From positions 1-64,000 of IMG/VR virus record IMGVR_UViG_3300050821_002136: a DNA stretch of 64,000 bases. One strand, 5' to 3'. This document shows, one piece after another, positions 46,538-55,092 of this stretch. Numbering within the stretch: the stretch's first letter is position 1; every line of letters starts with the position of its first letter. The notes under the pieces were generated by a model. It was given only the letters and a program-made list of their open reading frames with translations. It did no database searches and had not been told where the DNA came from. This DNA is from a virus. Both the position numbers and the translations under genes were made by a program.

Positions 46538-46712
46538 CACAACTGGGACCAAAGAGGACGGCACCTCAGACTACAATGTAGAAGCCAGAGTTAACGAGCG
46601 AGTGATTGCCAAGATGGTCGTCAAAGGCCACATCAGAAACGCAGGCGCGGCAGTACTGCTCAGGAAAATAGCCGACACTTGGGAGAACGGAGCAGGTTAT
46701 CGCGCTCCTTAA
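46515..46712 (+). CDS. Hypothetical 65-residue protein with TTG start
   Basis: TTG at 46515 follows AGGAGG. The product (MLIILAHNTTGTKEDGTSDY) has a beta hairpin followed by a helix (NAGAAVLLRKIADTW). The function is unknown. Confidence 0.6.
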   Translation: MLIILAHNTTGTKEDGTSDYNVEARVNERVIAKMVVKGHIRNAGAAVLLRKIADTWENGAGYRAP

Positions 46713-46726
46713 GAAAAGAGAAAATA

Positions 46727-47500
46727 ATGAGAACACTTAATATGCTTCTGATTGCGCTGGCACTATGTTGTACACCCGCGCTCGCTAATAACTGTAAGGG
46801 CAACGACGCACGAGACCACGCCACGACCGAAGGCAAGGGAGACGACCACGGCAAGGGGGACGACAATTGCAAGACACATGAGCCCGAACGTCCCGAAAGA
46901 CCCGAGCGTCCCGAACCTCCCAAACACATACGGCCCACTCCTCCCCCAGTCAACGTAACAAGCACTAATACGAACACCAACACCGCGACATCTTCATCCA
47001 GCAGCACAGCGTCTGCTAATGGCAACGGCAACAACTCGAATAACACCACGGTAGAAGCCCCCAAGATTCCCGTGTCGTCCGCTATTACTCCTCCCATCAT
47101 GCCTACCGTGCCTTGCTTCAAGGGTTTCGGTGGCAGTGCTCAGACCATGGCCTTCGGCGCATCCTTCGGTGGTGGTAAGATCGACAAGGGCTGCAACGCT
47201 AGAGAGCTGGCACGATCCTTCTCAGGACCACAGACGGTTGCATCATGTAAGATTCTGTTGGCAACCAAGGAAGCAAAGGCCGCAGGGATCACCATGGAAG
47301 ACTGTCTTCCTCCTCTGGTACTTACTCCTGTAGCTGAACCTATCACCCCGGTAGTTGCTCCTATTCCCGTCACCGTGAACATTGTGTTGCCGAACGGTGA
47401 CTTTCTTGAAAGTAAGCGAACGGTGACACCGAGTGTTACAAAGAAGGCTGTACAACGTCACAGACACATGACACCTAGCTGCCAGAACGTCGTGCAGTAG
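46727..47500 (+). CDS. Secreted low-complexity protein, 257 residues
   Basis: A signal peptide (MRTLNMLLIALALCCTPALA) precedes Asp/Gly/His-rich repeats, a PERPERPERPEPPKH run, an Asn/Thr/Ser-rich stretch with many NT repeats, and a C-terminal domain with four Cys. Such composition suits an extracellular or cell-surface protein. No enzyme motif is seen. It starts after AAGAG. Confidence 0.65.
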   Translation: MRTLNMLLIALALCCTPALANNCKGNDARDHATTEGKGDDHGKGDDNCKTHEPERPERPERPEPPKHIRPTPPPVNVTSTNTNTNTATSSSSSTASANGNGNNSNNTTVEAPKIPVSSAITPPIMPTVPCFKGFGGSAQTMAFGASFGGGKIDKGCNARELARSFSGPQTVASCKILLATKEAKAAGITMEDCLPPLVLTPVAEPITPVVAPIPVTVNIVLPNGDFLESKRTVTPSVTKKAVQRHRHMTPSCQNVVQ

Positions 47501-47522
47501 GTTTGCAAAGGAGAAAAATAAC

Positions 47523-47753
47523 ATGAACAGAATTTCACCGAGCACTACCAGAAAACCTAATGGTAAAGTGAAAGACCTTAAGAACGGTTCCATAGTAAGA
47601 TGGGGTGGTGGTTTTTACGTTGTCCTTCTTTACATGGCCAACGCTTCACAAATCGGAGCAGTTTCTCTGCAAGACGGTGGCTATCTGACCCCAGATACTG
47701 TCGTGGAAATTGTGCCTGCGGGAGATGTACTCACACTCACAGTCGGTGAATAG
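47523..47753 (+). CDS. Hypothetical 76-residue beta protein
   Basis: It begins MNRISPSTTRKPNGKVKDLK after AAAGGAGA and contains NGSIVRWGGGFYVVLLYMAN, typical of a small SH3-like barrel. The function is unknown. Confidence 0.6.
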   Translation: MNRISPSTTRKPNGKVKDLKNGSIVRWGGGFYVVLLYMANASQIGAVSLQDGGYLTPDTVVEIVPAGDVLTLTVGE

Positions 47754-47763
47754 GAGAATTGAC

Positions 47764-48351
47764 ATGTTGAAATGGACTCTGGTACTTTGCTTAGCCTTCC
47801 TCCTTGGCATTACAGCAAGTGCCAGGGTCCGTCCGCGAGGGCACAAAAATTTTCCGGCGACACACGATTCAGTGCATTTGGAAAATGAAGTTGCGAATTC
47901 CATGGGGGCCTACAGGTATTTTACTCAGGCCCAAGTGGACACAGATGTGATTAACCGGCACCTTTCTGCCATTCATGAGTGCACAGTGTACGTAGTCGCA
48001 CCAAAGCTGTCGATTGAACGCAGATATGCACTGCCTGCCACAACTGCTTTTCTGTACGAGCTGTCCAAGGAGTACTACGAAGTATTCAAGCAGCCACTGA
48101 TGGTAGACAGTGCAATTAGACCCGCTACAGTGCAACGCGGCTTGCACATGCGCAATGCTGCCCCTGCGTACGGAGAGAACGCAAGTAGCCATGAACGCGG
48201 CACTACTGTGGATCTCTCCCGCAAGATGAGCAAGACTGAGTACAAGTGGCTGATAGTAAAACTGCTGTACTACAGAGCGATAGGGAGAATCCTGGTGATC
48301 GAAGAACGACATTGCTTTCACATTTTCGTCATAGGAGACCTGTCGCAATGA
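47764..48351 (+). CDS. Secreted DUF5715/peptidase M15-like protein
   Basis: A signal peptide (MLKWTLVLCLAFLLGITASA) precedes a 175-residue domain. SAIRPATVQRGLHMRNA near 123 is followed by SSHERGTTVDLSRK near 148 and IEERHCFHIFV near 184. The SxHxxGxxxD and HxF-type motifs resemble zinc peptidases of the VanY/M15 group acting on peptidoglycan. The whole matches DUF5715, a family I recall mainly from Acidobacteriota. It may aid lysis or entry. Confidence 0.75.
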   Translation: MLKWTLVLCLAFLLGITASARVRPRGHKNFPATHDSVHLENEVANSMGAYRYFTQAQVDTDVINRHLSAIHECTVYVVAPKLSIERRYALPATTAFLYELSKEYYEVFKQPLMVDSAIRPATVQRGLHMRNAAPAYGENASSHERGTTVDLSRKMSKTEYKWLIVKLLYYRAIGRILVIEERHCFHIFVIGDLSQ

Positions 48352-48935
48352 CAGACTTTTGGACTACAGACAAGCGTTTGCGTAAGGCCCTAGACGACAT
48401 TCATCGTCAACTGGTGTGTCACTGTGGTTGCTATAGACATCACGGACTCGATTGGATGCCAGAAGGTTCTGGTGAAGGACTAGCTGAGGCTATGGGAATT
48501 CTGCGGGACCTGTTAGACGAAGGCACAGGTACCACCTGCAAAACTACTAAGGGGTATCCTAGATGCACCTCAGGGCCTCTACGACACAAGTACATTCATC
48601 GCATCGTAGCAGCAGCTCTTATCGGCCGAGAGCTGGAACGCTCCGAGGAAGTCCACCACAAAGATGGGGACAGACGCAATTTCAACTGGGACAATCTGCT
48701 CGTGCTAGGCCAGAAAGATCATGGCTGGGTCTCAGCTAAGCAAGCATGGTACATGAAGGAAATAGACGTTAAGCTGAAGACTGAATGGGAAGACTTCATG
48801 AAGTCTGAGGAGAAGCGTTTCGACGCTGAAGTACGGGCCTGCAAAGCTGATGGCCGTGCATACGGAGTAGAAGACGGAACAATGAAAGAAAGATTCGAAG
48901 GAGGACGCCTTGGAATTCCCAGCACTAGCACGTAA
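48348..48935 (+). CDS. HNH endonuclease (NUMOD4/HNH_3-like)
   Basis: The 195-residue protein carries YIHRIVAAALIGRELERSEE and then VHHKDGDRRNFNWDNLLVL (about 83-125). This is the HNH_3 core with HH, N and N residues and an N-terminal recognition helix. A charged C-terminal helix follows. It is probably a mobile nuclease. It overlaps both neighbours. Confidence 0.85.
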   Translation: MTDFWTTDKRLRKALDDIHRQLVCHCGCYRHHGLDWMPEGSGEGLAEAMGILRDLLDEGTGTTCKTTKGYPRCTSGPLRHKYIHRIVAAALIGRELERSEEVHHKDGDRRNFNWDNLLVLGQKDHGWVSAKQAWYMKEIDVKLKTEWEDFMKSEEKRFDAEVRACKADGRAYGVEDGTMKERFEGGRLGIPSTST

Positions 48936-49680
48936 TATGTACGGCATGACCAAGCAGGAAGCTCTACTCAACGGTATATGCGTAAGATGCAAACTGCCGC
49001 CAACCTTCTACAGCATGGCAGGCCGCGCAGAGTACCCGATCACCGGCCTATGTGAACCATGCTTTGACCTTGTCACAGAAGCATTTGACCTTGTCACAGA
49101 AGCAGAAGAAGAGCCCATGGAAATTAAACAGAGCATCCCTATGACGGACGCTGAATACGACTTTGAAACCATAGCCAGCAGCCAAGCATACAAAGACGCA
49201 GAGAGGCTAGGACTCGAAGTGGTTCTGCCCCAGGACAATCAGCTGCAGATCGACATTGACGACGAGGCGTCCTACCAAGTATACTTAGGAAACCTTAAGC
49301 GCTACAAGCTGCACTTCGCAGACAACCCAGTCATCGGTGAAGAGATCCATCCCTCGAAAAGCAACGTGTTTGAAAAGAAGCACATCACGGTAACCTTGGC
49401 AGAGCCTATAATTTCTAAGGGAGGATGGCATCGTGATAACGAAAAACGTATTCTTCTCCAAGTTCTGCTAGGGTCAGACCCCGTGCGTGAGATGCTGAGC
49501 TACATCAGACTGATTAACGATGACGAGCATCCTACGCTGTTCATGGAGAAACCTGCGCAGAAGCTGCTTGAGACGCCTCCTGATCACCTTATGCTAGGGC
49601 CGGGAGACTACGTAAAACCAAATAACGAAGACACCTGGATCAAAAAGCAAGCGACAGAAGAAGATGGAGCATACTTATGA
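48910..49680 (+). CDS. Hypothetical protein with zinc knuckle, 256 residues
   Basis: The start is TTG at 48910 after GAAGGAGG; an ATG at 48937 is the alternative. CVRCKLPP near residue 25 and CEPCFDLV near 49 form a Cys4 site. An exact 21-bp tandem repeat at 49063-49104 duplicates FDLVTEA. The rest is acidic and mixed alpha-beta. No family is recognised. Confidence 0.65.
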   Translation: MEFPALARNMYGMTKQEALLNGICVRCKLPPTFYSMAGRAEYPITGLCEPCFDLVTEAFDLVTEAEEEPMEIKQSIPMTDAEYDFETIASSQAYKDAERLGLEVVLPQDNQLQIDIDDEASYQVYLGNLKRYKLHFADNPVIGEEIHPSKSNVFEKKHITVTLAEPIISKGGWHRDNEKRILLQVLLGSDPVREMLSYIRLINDDEHPTLFMEKPAQKLLETPPDHLMLGPGDYVKPNNEDTWIKKQATEEDGAYL

Positions 49681-49991
49681 GCGACATTCCTAGCATCACC
49701 GAAAGCCAAGTAGCACTGATGAAGCTGGTCTGTTTTGACCCGGAGATGTCCGTGTTCTCTCAGACCTCCCCCAAGCCGTCTGACCCACTGCAAAGCGCTA
49801 TTGATATGCGACAAGCTGCGGACGACGCGGATCGCTTAGCTTCCCTAGGGTTCCTGAAGAACATCACAGCTGACCATCAGGAGCGCATAGATCAAATGGG
49901 CGCGAACACAGGACGTATGTGGAGAGTCTTTGAAATTTCGGCAATGGGACGAGCGATGTTCCAAGCTACTACGAGCACTACGGTTCACTAA
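49677..49991 (+). CDS. Hypothetical 104-residue protein
   Basis: It begins MSDIPSITESQVALMKLVCF and overlaps the previous stop. ADRLASLGFLKNIT followed by WRVFEISAMGRAMF looks like a winged-helix hairpin, so DNA binding is possible. Confidence 0.6.
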   Translation: MSDIPSITESQVALMKLVCFDPEMSVFSQTSPKPSDPLQSAIDMRQAADDADRLASLGFLKNITADHQERIDQMGANTGRMWRVFEISAMGRAMFQATTSTTVH

Positions 49992-50000
49992 GGAGAAACC

Positions 50001-50243
50001 ATGAAAACAAAAGCCATCATTGAAGGTTTACAAGTCCTTCTTCCATTCTACAACGACCAAGACGGGTTCCATAACGGAGCTGAACATGATACCTTCTATG
50101 CTTACGCTACAGACACTGAGCTGCCAGAAGCAGCGGTAAAATGGTTGATAGAATTGGGATGGTTTCAACCGGATGTTGAGTATGAAGACGACTTCTTGCC
50201 AGAACATTACGATCCCTCTGAGGGGTGGGTAGCTTACTTATAG
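50001..50243 (+). CDS. Hypothetical 80-residue acidic protein
   Basis: It starts MKTKAIIEGLQVLLPFYNDQ after AAGGAGA and is Tyr/Asp/Glu-rich (FHNGAEHDTFYAYATDTELP, then AVKWLIELGWF). The layout recurs in small phage proteins of unknown role. Confidence 0.65.
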   Translation: MKTKAIIEGLQVLLPFYNDQDGFHNGAEHDTFYAYATDTELPEAAVKWLIELGWFQPDVEYEDDFLPEHYDPSEGWVAYL

Positions 50244-50254
50244 AAAGGGTAACC

Positions 50255-52303
50255 ATGTCGAAAGCAATTCCCGAGAACCTGCGAACCAGCAACGCTCTGA
50301 AATTCATAATCGAGCAAGGCTGGAACTGGCAGGGCGATGGCAGCGGTGGACAAATTCAAATAGAGACGTGCCCTTTCTGCAACAAAAAAGACTTCAAGCT
50401 CTATATGGCAGTCGGAGACCCAAGAGAGACCAGTAGAGATGGCCTTTGGTTCTGTCACCACGGTTCCTGCGCTAAGACTGGGAACCTCCGTACGCTGGCC
50501 GAACATGTAGGCGTACGCATAGCCGGTGTGGACTCGCGCAAGGAGTGGGCCGGGAGTGGGGACAGCAAGCCGGACACTCTGCCTGATGTTGAGCTGTGCC
50601 ATGCAACCCTACTAGGTGACGCGGAAGCTATGGATTATTTGTTGAACGTCAGAGGCTTCTCAAAGGAGATCATTGAAAAACAAAAGCTTGGACTCAAAGA
50701 GAAAGTCTGGTTCCGTGAAGCGGGGGAATCGAAAGCCCTGGTCATACCCTATCTCGTTGGCGGAAATGTTGTCTTCGCAAAATTCAGAACGCTTCCTCCG
50801 AAACCAAAAGACTTTGTCACACCTTCTGGCTGGGAAGCTCCTCTCTATAATGGAGAAATTCTCCAAGAAGGACTCAACGAAGTCATCTTCGTAGAGGGCG
50901 AAGCAGACGCCATAAGTATGATGTCTAATGGTGTAGAGAATGTTGTGGGCGTACCTGGGGCCAATGTTAAGAAGGCCGCATGGATCGACACTCTGGACAA
51001 GATCGCACCTAAGAAGATCTACATCCTCTACGACAACGACAAAGTAGGCAAGAAGGCCGCGCAGGAAATCGCATCACGCATCGGCATAGACAAGTGCCTG
51101 AAGCTGGTGCTTCCGCCATTCAGCGTAACGCTAGAAGGCGTAACCCGAGACGGCAAGGACATCAATGAGTGGTTCCGCTACGGTGGGGGAACCTTAGAGG
51201 TGTTCAACAAACTGAAGGAGTCCGCAGTCCTGTTCGATGTGACTGGTGTGACCTCTTCAGTGGATGCCTTGACGCAGCTCGAAGACGAATTGAATGGCAA
51301 GGTTGATCTGGCCCCTAAGTACGTATTCCAATGGCCGGAACTCAACAAGCTGATCGGAATGGAAGACGGTGATGTGCTCGATATCGTTGCGCCGGAGAAG
51401 GTAGGGAAGACGACCTTCGGCCTCAACATACTTGACCACATGGTCGCCGCATACGGTGAGGACGGCCTGCTTGTGTGCCTTGAGATGACTCAGGCTAGAC
51501 TGGCACGCAAGTGGGTTGCCCTCGTGACTGGCTTCGAAGACACTCTGACTGAACCTGGGACAGAGGAATCGAAGCTTAAGTTAGCTGAGCTGAAGGGGTG
51601 CGTAGTAAAGGCACGCTCGATTCAACAGAGTCGTGGCGCAGACCTGTACTTCGCATACCCTCAGCTTGTGAAGGAGCCAGAAGATGTTTACAAACTTGTC
51701 CGAGACTGCATTCGTCGTTACGGTGTCAAATGGGTCATGTTTGATAATCTGCAAAGATTGTGCGATGATACACTCAAAAACCAAGGCCACCGTACAGTGC
51801 AGCTTTCTCAAATCTCCAAAAACTTCGCAAAACTTGCCAAGGACTACCGTATCAAACTTATTCGCATCCTTCAGCCCAAACGAATAATGCCCGGGGCAAC
51901 CATCAGCACCAACGACGTAGACGGAAGCTCACAGATTGCTAAGGACTGCGATGGCATGATAACGTTGTGGCGCAGTGTAGTAGGAGAGATGAAGAAGTCT
52001 GAATGGGAGACCCAACAACAAGGCTTCGAAGAAAGCAATGAATCCTTCGAGCCTGTCATGAAGGTCACCGTGGGGCTCTCTCGCTATTCAGCTGGAGGCT
52101 CTACTAAGCTCTTCTATGATGGAGCCCGATCCCAGGTGCGTTCACTGCCTGAAAGCCAAAAGGCACAGATGAATGCGAACCGAGACTACAACAAGCTGGT
52201 AGCCAATAACATCCCCATGGAAGGTGGAGGTGTTCTGCATGTCGTACCAGAGGAAAACCAAGCCGTAGCCGTCGTTGCAACAGAGTCAGACATCACAATC
52301 TAA
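50255..52303 (+). CDS. Primase-helicase (T7 gp4-like)
   Basis: The start at 50255 follows AAAGGG. The 682-residue protein has a zinc site C39-C42 (CPFC) and C67-C72 (CHHGSC), a TOPRIM domain (EVIFVEGEADA near 210, then YILYDNDKVG near 255), and a RecA-like helicase core with Walker A APEKVGKTT (379-387) and Walker B VKWVMFDNLQRL near 492. It unwinds the fork and makes primers. The C-terminus ends in an acidic TESDITI tip. Confidence 0.93.
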   Translation: MSKAIPENLRTSNALKFIIEQGWNWQGDGSGGQIQIETCPFCNKKDFKLYMAVGDPRETSRDGLWFCHHGSCAKTGNLRTLAEHVGVRIAGVDSRKEWAGSGDSKPDTLPDVELCHATLLGDAEAMDYLLNVRGFSKEIIEKQKLGLKEKVWFREAGESKALVIPYLVGGNVVFAKFRTLPPKPKDFVTPSGWEAPLYNGEILQEGLNEVIFVEGEADAISMMSNGVENVVGVPGANVKKAAWIDTLDKIAPKKIYILYDNDKVGKKAAQEIASRIGIDKCLKLVLPPFSVTLEGVTRDGKDINEWFRYGGGTLEVFNKLKESAVLFDVTGVTSSVDALTQLEDELNGKVDLAPKYVFQWPELNKLIGMEDGDVLDIVAPEKVGKTTFGLNILDHMVAAYGEDGLLVCLEMTQARLARKWVALVTGFEDTLTEPGTEESKLKLAELKGCVVKARSIQQSRGADLYFAYPQLVKEPEDVYKLVRDCIRRYGVKWVMFDNLQRLCDDTLKNQGHRTVQLSQISKNFAKLAKDYRIKLIRILQPKRIMPGATISTNDVDGSSQIAKDCDGMITLWRSVVGEMKKSEWETQQQGFEESNESFEPVMKVTVGLSRYSAGGSTKLFYDGARSQVRSLPESQKAQMNANRDYNKLVANNIPMEGGGVLHVVPEENQAVAVVATESDITI

Positions 52304-52311
52304 GGAGGCAT

Positions 52312-52533
52312 ATGCCATTTGTCGAAGAGGTAATTGAGGAGCAGCAACCTATGTGGGGTGAATACCTACCAACCAGCAGCGCTAAGGGACTGAAAGACAG
52401 GAGCCGCAGTTGCGTCAAGGTCAGAGACGTAGGTTGTGTCTTCATCGGTACAGCGCAGGAGTGTCAAGAGTACATCCGAAACAACGAGTGGCGGTATGAA
52501 AAGAAAGACTCACAAAAACTGATAACAGCCTAA
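52312..52533 (+). CDS. Hypothetical 73-residue protein
   Basis: It begins MPFVEEVIEEQQPMWGEYLP after AAGGAGG. It has a beta hairpin and a short helix (AQECQEYIRNNEW). The function is unknown. Confidence 0.6.
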   Translation: MPFVEEVIEEQQPMWGEYLPTSSAKGLKDRSRSCVKVRDVGCVFIGTAQECQEYIRNNEWRYEKKDSQKLITA

Positions 52534-52543
52534 GGAGAAAACA

Positions 52544-52924
52544 ATGAAACCGTTCAATCTGCAAGAAGCACTCGCAGGCAAGTCCGTGATTACCAGAGAT
52601 GGTAAAGCAATAAAGCAGGTAGCTTTCTTTCCAGACGCTGAGTCATACCCTGTTCTGGCTTATTCTGAAGGTAAAGAAGTTGATACGTACACAGCAGCAG
52701 GAAGGCGTTTTTTCGGTACATCACCACTAAGCAGTGGCAAGGATCTCTTCATGGGTGCTCCCAAAGTCACGAAGTGGGTCAACCTCTACCGGAAGTCGAA
52801 ATACCTGCAAACTTCTAATGCCGACGTAGCGGTTGGTATCTCAACCTTCGATACTGAAGAGGAAGCACGTCGCTCAGGCGGCGAAAATCGTGTCGGAACA
52901 TTACAAGTAGAGTGGGAGGAATAA
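52544..52924 (+). CDS. Tandem paralogue (MKPFNLQEAL family), copy 1
   Basis: This 126-residue protein begins MKPFNLQEALAGKSVITRDG and ends LQVEWEE. The domain recurs in phages as a DUF of unknown role with a small beta fold (KWVNLYRK near 85). The next gene is a paralogue with an almost identical 5' end. Confidence 0.7.
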   Translation: MKPFNLQEALAGKSVITRDGKAIKQVAFFPDAESYPVLAYSEGKEVDTYTAAGRRFFGTSPLSSGKDLFMGAPKVTKWVNLYRKSKYLQTSNADVAVGISTFDTEEEARRSGGENRVGTLQVEWEE

Positions 52925-53301
52925 TGAAACCGTTCAATCTGCAAGAAGCACTCGCAGGCAAGCCTGTGGTCACCCGAGATGGAAGAGAAGTCACAGATGT
53001 CACTTACTTCTCTACCTTGCGTAACTCCACTTCTTTCAAACTTCGTGGCGTCCTTGAGGGTTATCTGAGGAAATTCAATGACGCCGGTATGTATTTAACC
53101 AACAAAAATTTAGATCTCTTCATGGCTTCTACCAAGAAGACTGGGTGGGTAAACATCTACCGAGAGAACATCACTACGTGGCCTGCGCTAAAATTACTCC
53201 CAGGTGGAGCTGTCATCCACCCCAGCAAAGCTATAGCCGATAAACAGCAAGAGACTGCTAAGGAACGCATCGCTGTTGTTGAACTCACTTGGGAGGAGTA
53301 G
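52924..53301 (+). CDS. Tandem paralogue (MKPFNLQEAL family), copy 2
   Basis: The ATG at 52924 follows GGGAGG. The first 39 bases are identical to copy 1; later parts diverge but keep GWVNIYRE and end ELTWEE. The pair is a duplication with strong conservation of the start region only. Confidence 0.7.
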   Translation: MKPFNLQEALAGKPVVTRDGREVTDVTYFSTLRNSTSFKLRGVLEGYLRKFNDAGMYLTNKNLDLFMASTKKTGWVNIYRENITTWPALKLLPGGAVIHPSKAIADKQQETAKERIAVVELTWEE

Positions 53302-53667
53302 ATGCCTTGGCCTATAAAGCACGGACTTGCTTTCCATCCACTCTACCGTGTATGGATGTCCGTAAAGCAAAAGTGCACTAACCCAAAAAGCCTTGTTTAT
53401 AAAGACTACGGTGGGCGCGGCATTAAAATGCACAAACCTTGGGAAAGAGACGTACGTCGGTTTGTGCACTACGTTATGGAAAACCTAGGAGAACGCCCTT
53501 CAAAACGGCACTCTTTGGATCGTAGAAATAACAATGGTCATTACGTGCCTGGAAACATAAGATGGGCAACATGGGAAGAACAAGCTAGAAATCGAAGACC
53601 CGTTCGTTGCTTGGGAAACTACTCTGATGCAGAGCTACTACAAGAAATAAAGAAACGAGGAATATGA
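53302..53667 (+). CDS. HNH endonuclease, mobile type (copy 2)
   Basis: This 121-residue paralogue of the gene at 26,252 has FHPLYRVWMSVKQKCTNPKS, YGGRGI, and SLDRRNNNGHYVPGNIRWAT near 75-95, with an added C-terminal tail (YSDAELLQEIKKRG). It lies just before the RNA ligase and overlaps it by 4 bases. A free-standing homing-type HNH nuclease is likely. Confidence 0.82.
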   Translation: MPWPIKHGLAFHPLYRVWMSVKQKCTNPKSLVYKDYGGRGIKMHKPWERDVRRFVHYVMENLGERPSKRHSLDRRNNNGHYVPGNIRWATWEEQARNRRPVRCLGNYSDAELLQEIKKRGI

Positions 53668-54785
53668 AAAAGGCCAATCACCAAGCAAACGTTGTAAGGA
53701 TTGCGGAAGTATTACCACACTCTAATGCCGACAGCTTGGAAATCATACACATCGGCGCATTCCAAGTAGTGACCAAGAAGGGCAACTTCAAAACTGGGGA
53801 TCTCGGTGTCTACATTCAGCCTGACAGCGTCGTACCTCAGACTGAGCCCTTCAAGTTCATTTGGGAAACCTATGTAGGCTTGGATGGTACTGTGCCTGAG
53901 AAACGCAGGCGCATCACCGTAAAGCGTTTGCGAAAGGAGTGGAGCGAAGGATTGCTCATGCCTCTCTCTGACTTCCCTGAGCTTTCTGTGTTCAATCTAC
54001 CTGAAGGCGCAGATGTCTCAGAACTCCTGGGCATCACTCACTATGACCCAGACAAAGGCAAGGAACCTGCTGCGGACAACGAGACCTTCAAGAAGAAGCG
54101 TAGCAAGTACCCAAGGAGTCTCAAGGGATGGTGGTATCTCATCCTGCACAAGCTGGGCATTTACACCAGCGGTGGGCAGAACCATGGGTTCGACAATGAG
54201 GAGGGAACAGACATGCCCGTGTTCGACGTAGATGCGTTCAAGCACTACAAGAACGCATTCGAACGTGAGGAGCTGGTAGAGGTAACTGAGAAGATCCATG
54301 GGAGCAATGCACGCTTCGTGTTCCGAGAGGGACACATGTACGCAGGGTCACGAACTCAGTGGAAAGCTGAGAACGCCAATTGTATCTGGCGCAATGTGCT
54401 CAGGGCTCAGCCATGGATTGAAGCATGGTGCCGTACGCATGAGGGCTATGGGCTCTACGGTGAGGTCACTCCCACCCAGGGTGAGAATTTTCAATATGGA
54501 AGCGCTGAACCTCAGTTCTTCCCATTTGACATTAGGACCCCTGAGGGAACTTGGCTGGAAGAAATAGAAACCGGACCAGCACAATGGGTACCCGTGCTAT
54601 ACCAAGGTCCGTTCTACTGGGAAGAAATCAGTAAGTTGGTTGACGGACAGACCGCTGTGCCAAATGCTAAGGGCATCCGAGAAGGCATAGTGATTCGTCC
54701 AGTGAAAGAACGGCATGTACGCGGCCTCGGCCGATTAATTCTCAAATGTGTCTCAAATTCGTACCTCGAAAAGGATGGAAAATAA
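53664..54785 (+). CDS. RNA ligase, Rnl2/DRB0094-like
   Basis: The nucleotidyl-accepting Lys is K210 in EKIHGSNARF (motif I KxxG). GLYGEVTP near 267 gives motif IIIa-like residues, EGIVIRPVKE near 338 gives motif IV, and RLILKCVS near 357 motif V. The first 130 residues form an N-terminal OB-like domain as in the DRB0094 group. The 373-residue protein seals RNA nicks or tRNA breaks. The HAD phosphatase at 20,701 could prepare its ends. Confidence 0.88.
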   Translation: MKKANHQANVVRIAEVLPHSNADSLEIIHIGAFQVVTKKGNFKTGDLGVYIQPDSVVPQTEPFKFIWETYVGLDGTVPEKRRRITVKRLRKEWSEGLLMPLSDFPELSVFNLPEGADVSELLGITHYDPDKGKEPAADNETFKKKRSKYPRSLKGWWYLILHKLGIYTSGGQNHGFDNEEGTDMPVFDVDAFKHYKNAFEREELVEVTEKIHGSNARFVFREGHMYAGSRTQWKAENANCIWRNVLRAQPWIEAWCRTHEGYGLYGEVTPTQGENFQYGSAEPQFFPFDIRTPEGTWLEEIETGPAQWVPVLYQGPFYWEEISKLVDGQTAVPNAKGIREGIVIRPVKERHVRGLGRLILKCVSNSYLEKDGK

Positions 54786-54787
54786 CC

Positions 54788-55090
54788 ATGGCAACAAATA
54801 CCATACAAACACAGCAGTTGAACCGAGTAGCAGCTACGACATCTGAGGCCATCTTGGAATTCATTCGGCAACGCTTGGCTGACACAGAAACCAAGGGAGC
54901 CTTCACAGCTGACCAGCTCCGCTTCTACGTTACCAACCATGTGAGCGGAGGAGTTTCACCATCCTCGGCTGACCGTGTACTGCGTATGCTGCGTCAAAAG
55001 GGCGCGTTGGATTACGTCGTGCTCAACCGTGGGAAGAGCCTGTACCGTGCTATGCCCATCACTGAAGTCAGGGCCACTGTGGTTTCCTAG
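54788..55090 (+). CDS. Winged-helix-like protein, 100 residues
   Basis: The start at 54788 gives MATNTIQTQQLNRVAATTSE. SEAILEFIRQRLADTETKGA followed by SSADRVLRMLRQKGAL and a short strand matches a winged-helix layout, so DNA binding is likely. It begins two bases after the ligase stop. Confidence 0.6.
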   Translation: MATNTIQTQQLNRVAATTSEAILEFIRQRLADTETKGAFTADQLRFYVTNHVSGGVSPSSADRVLRMLRQKGALDYVVLNRGKSLYRAMPITEVRATVVS

Positions 55091-55092
55091 CC

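Noticed and set aside
46660-47121. Leftward 153-residue ORF opposite the secreted protein
   Set aside because: It mirrors the low-complexity codons of the real gene at 46,727 and has no start signal.
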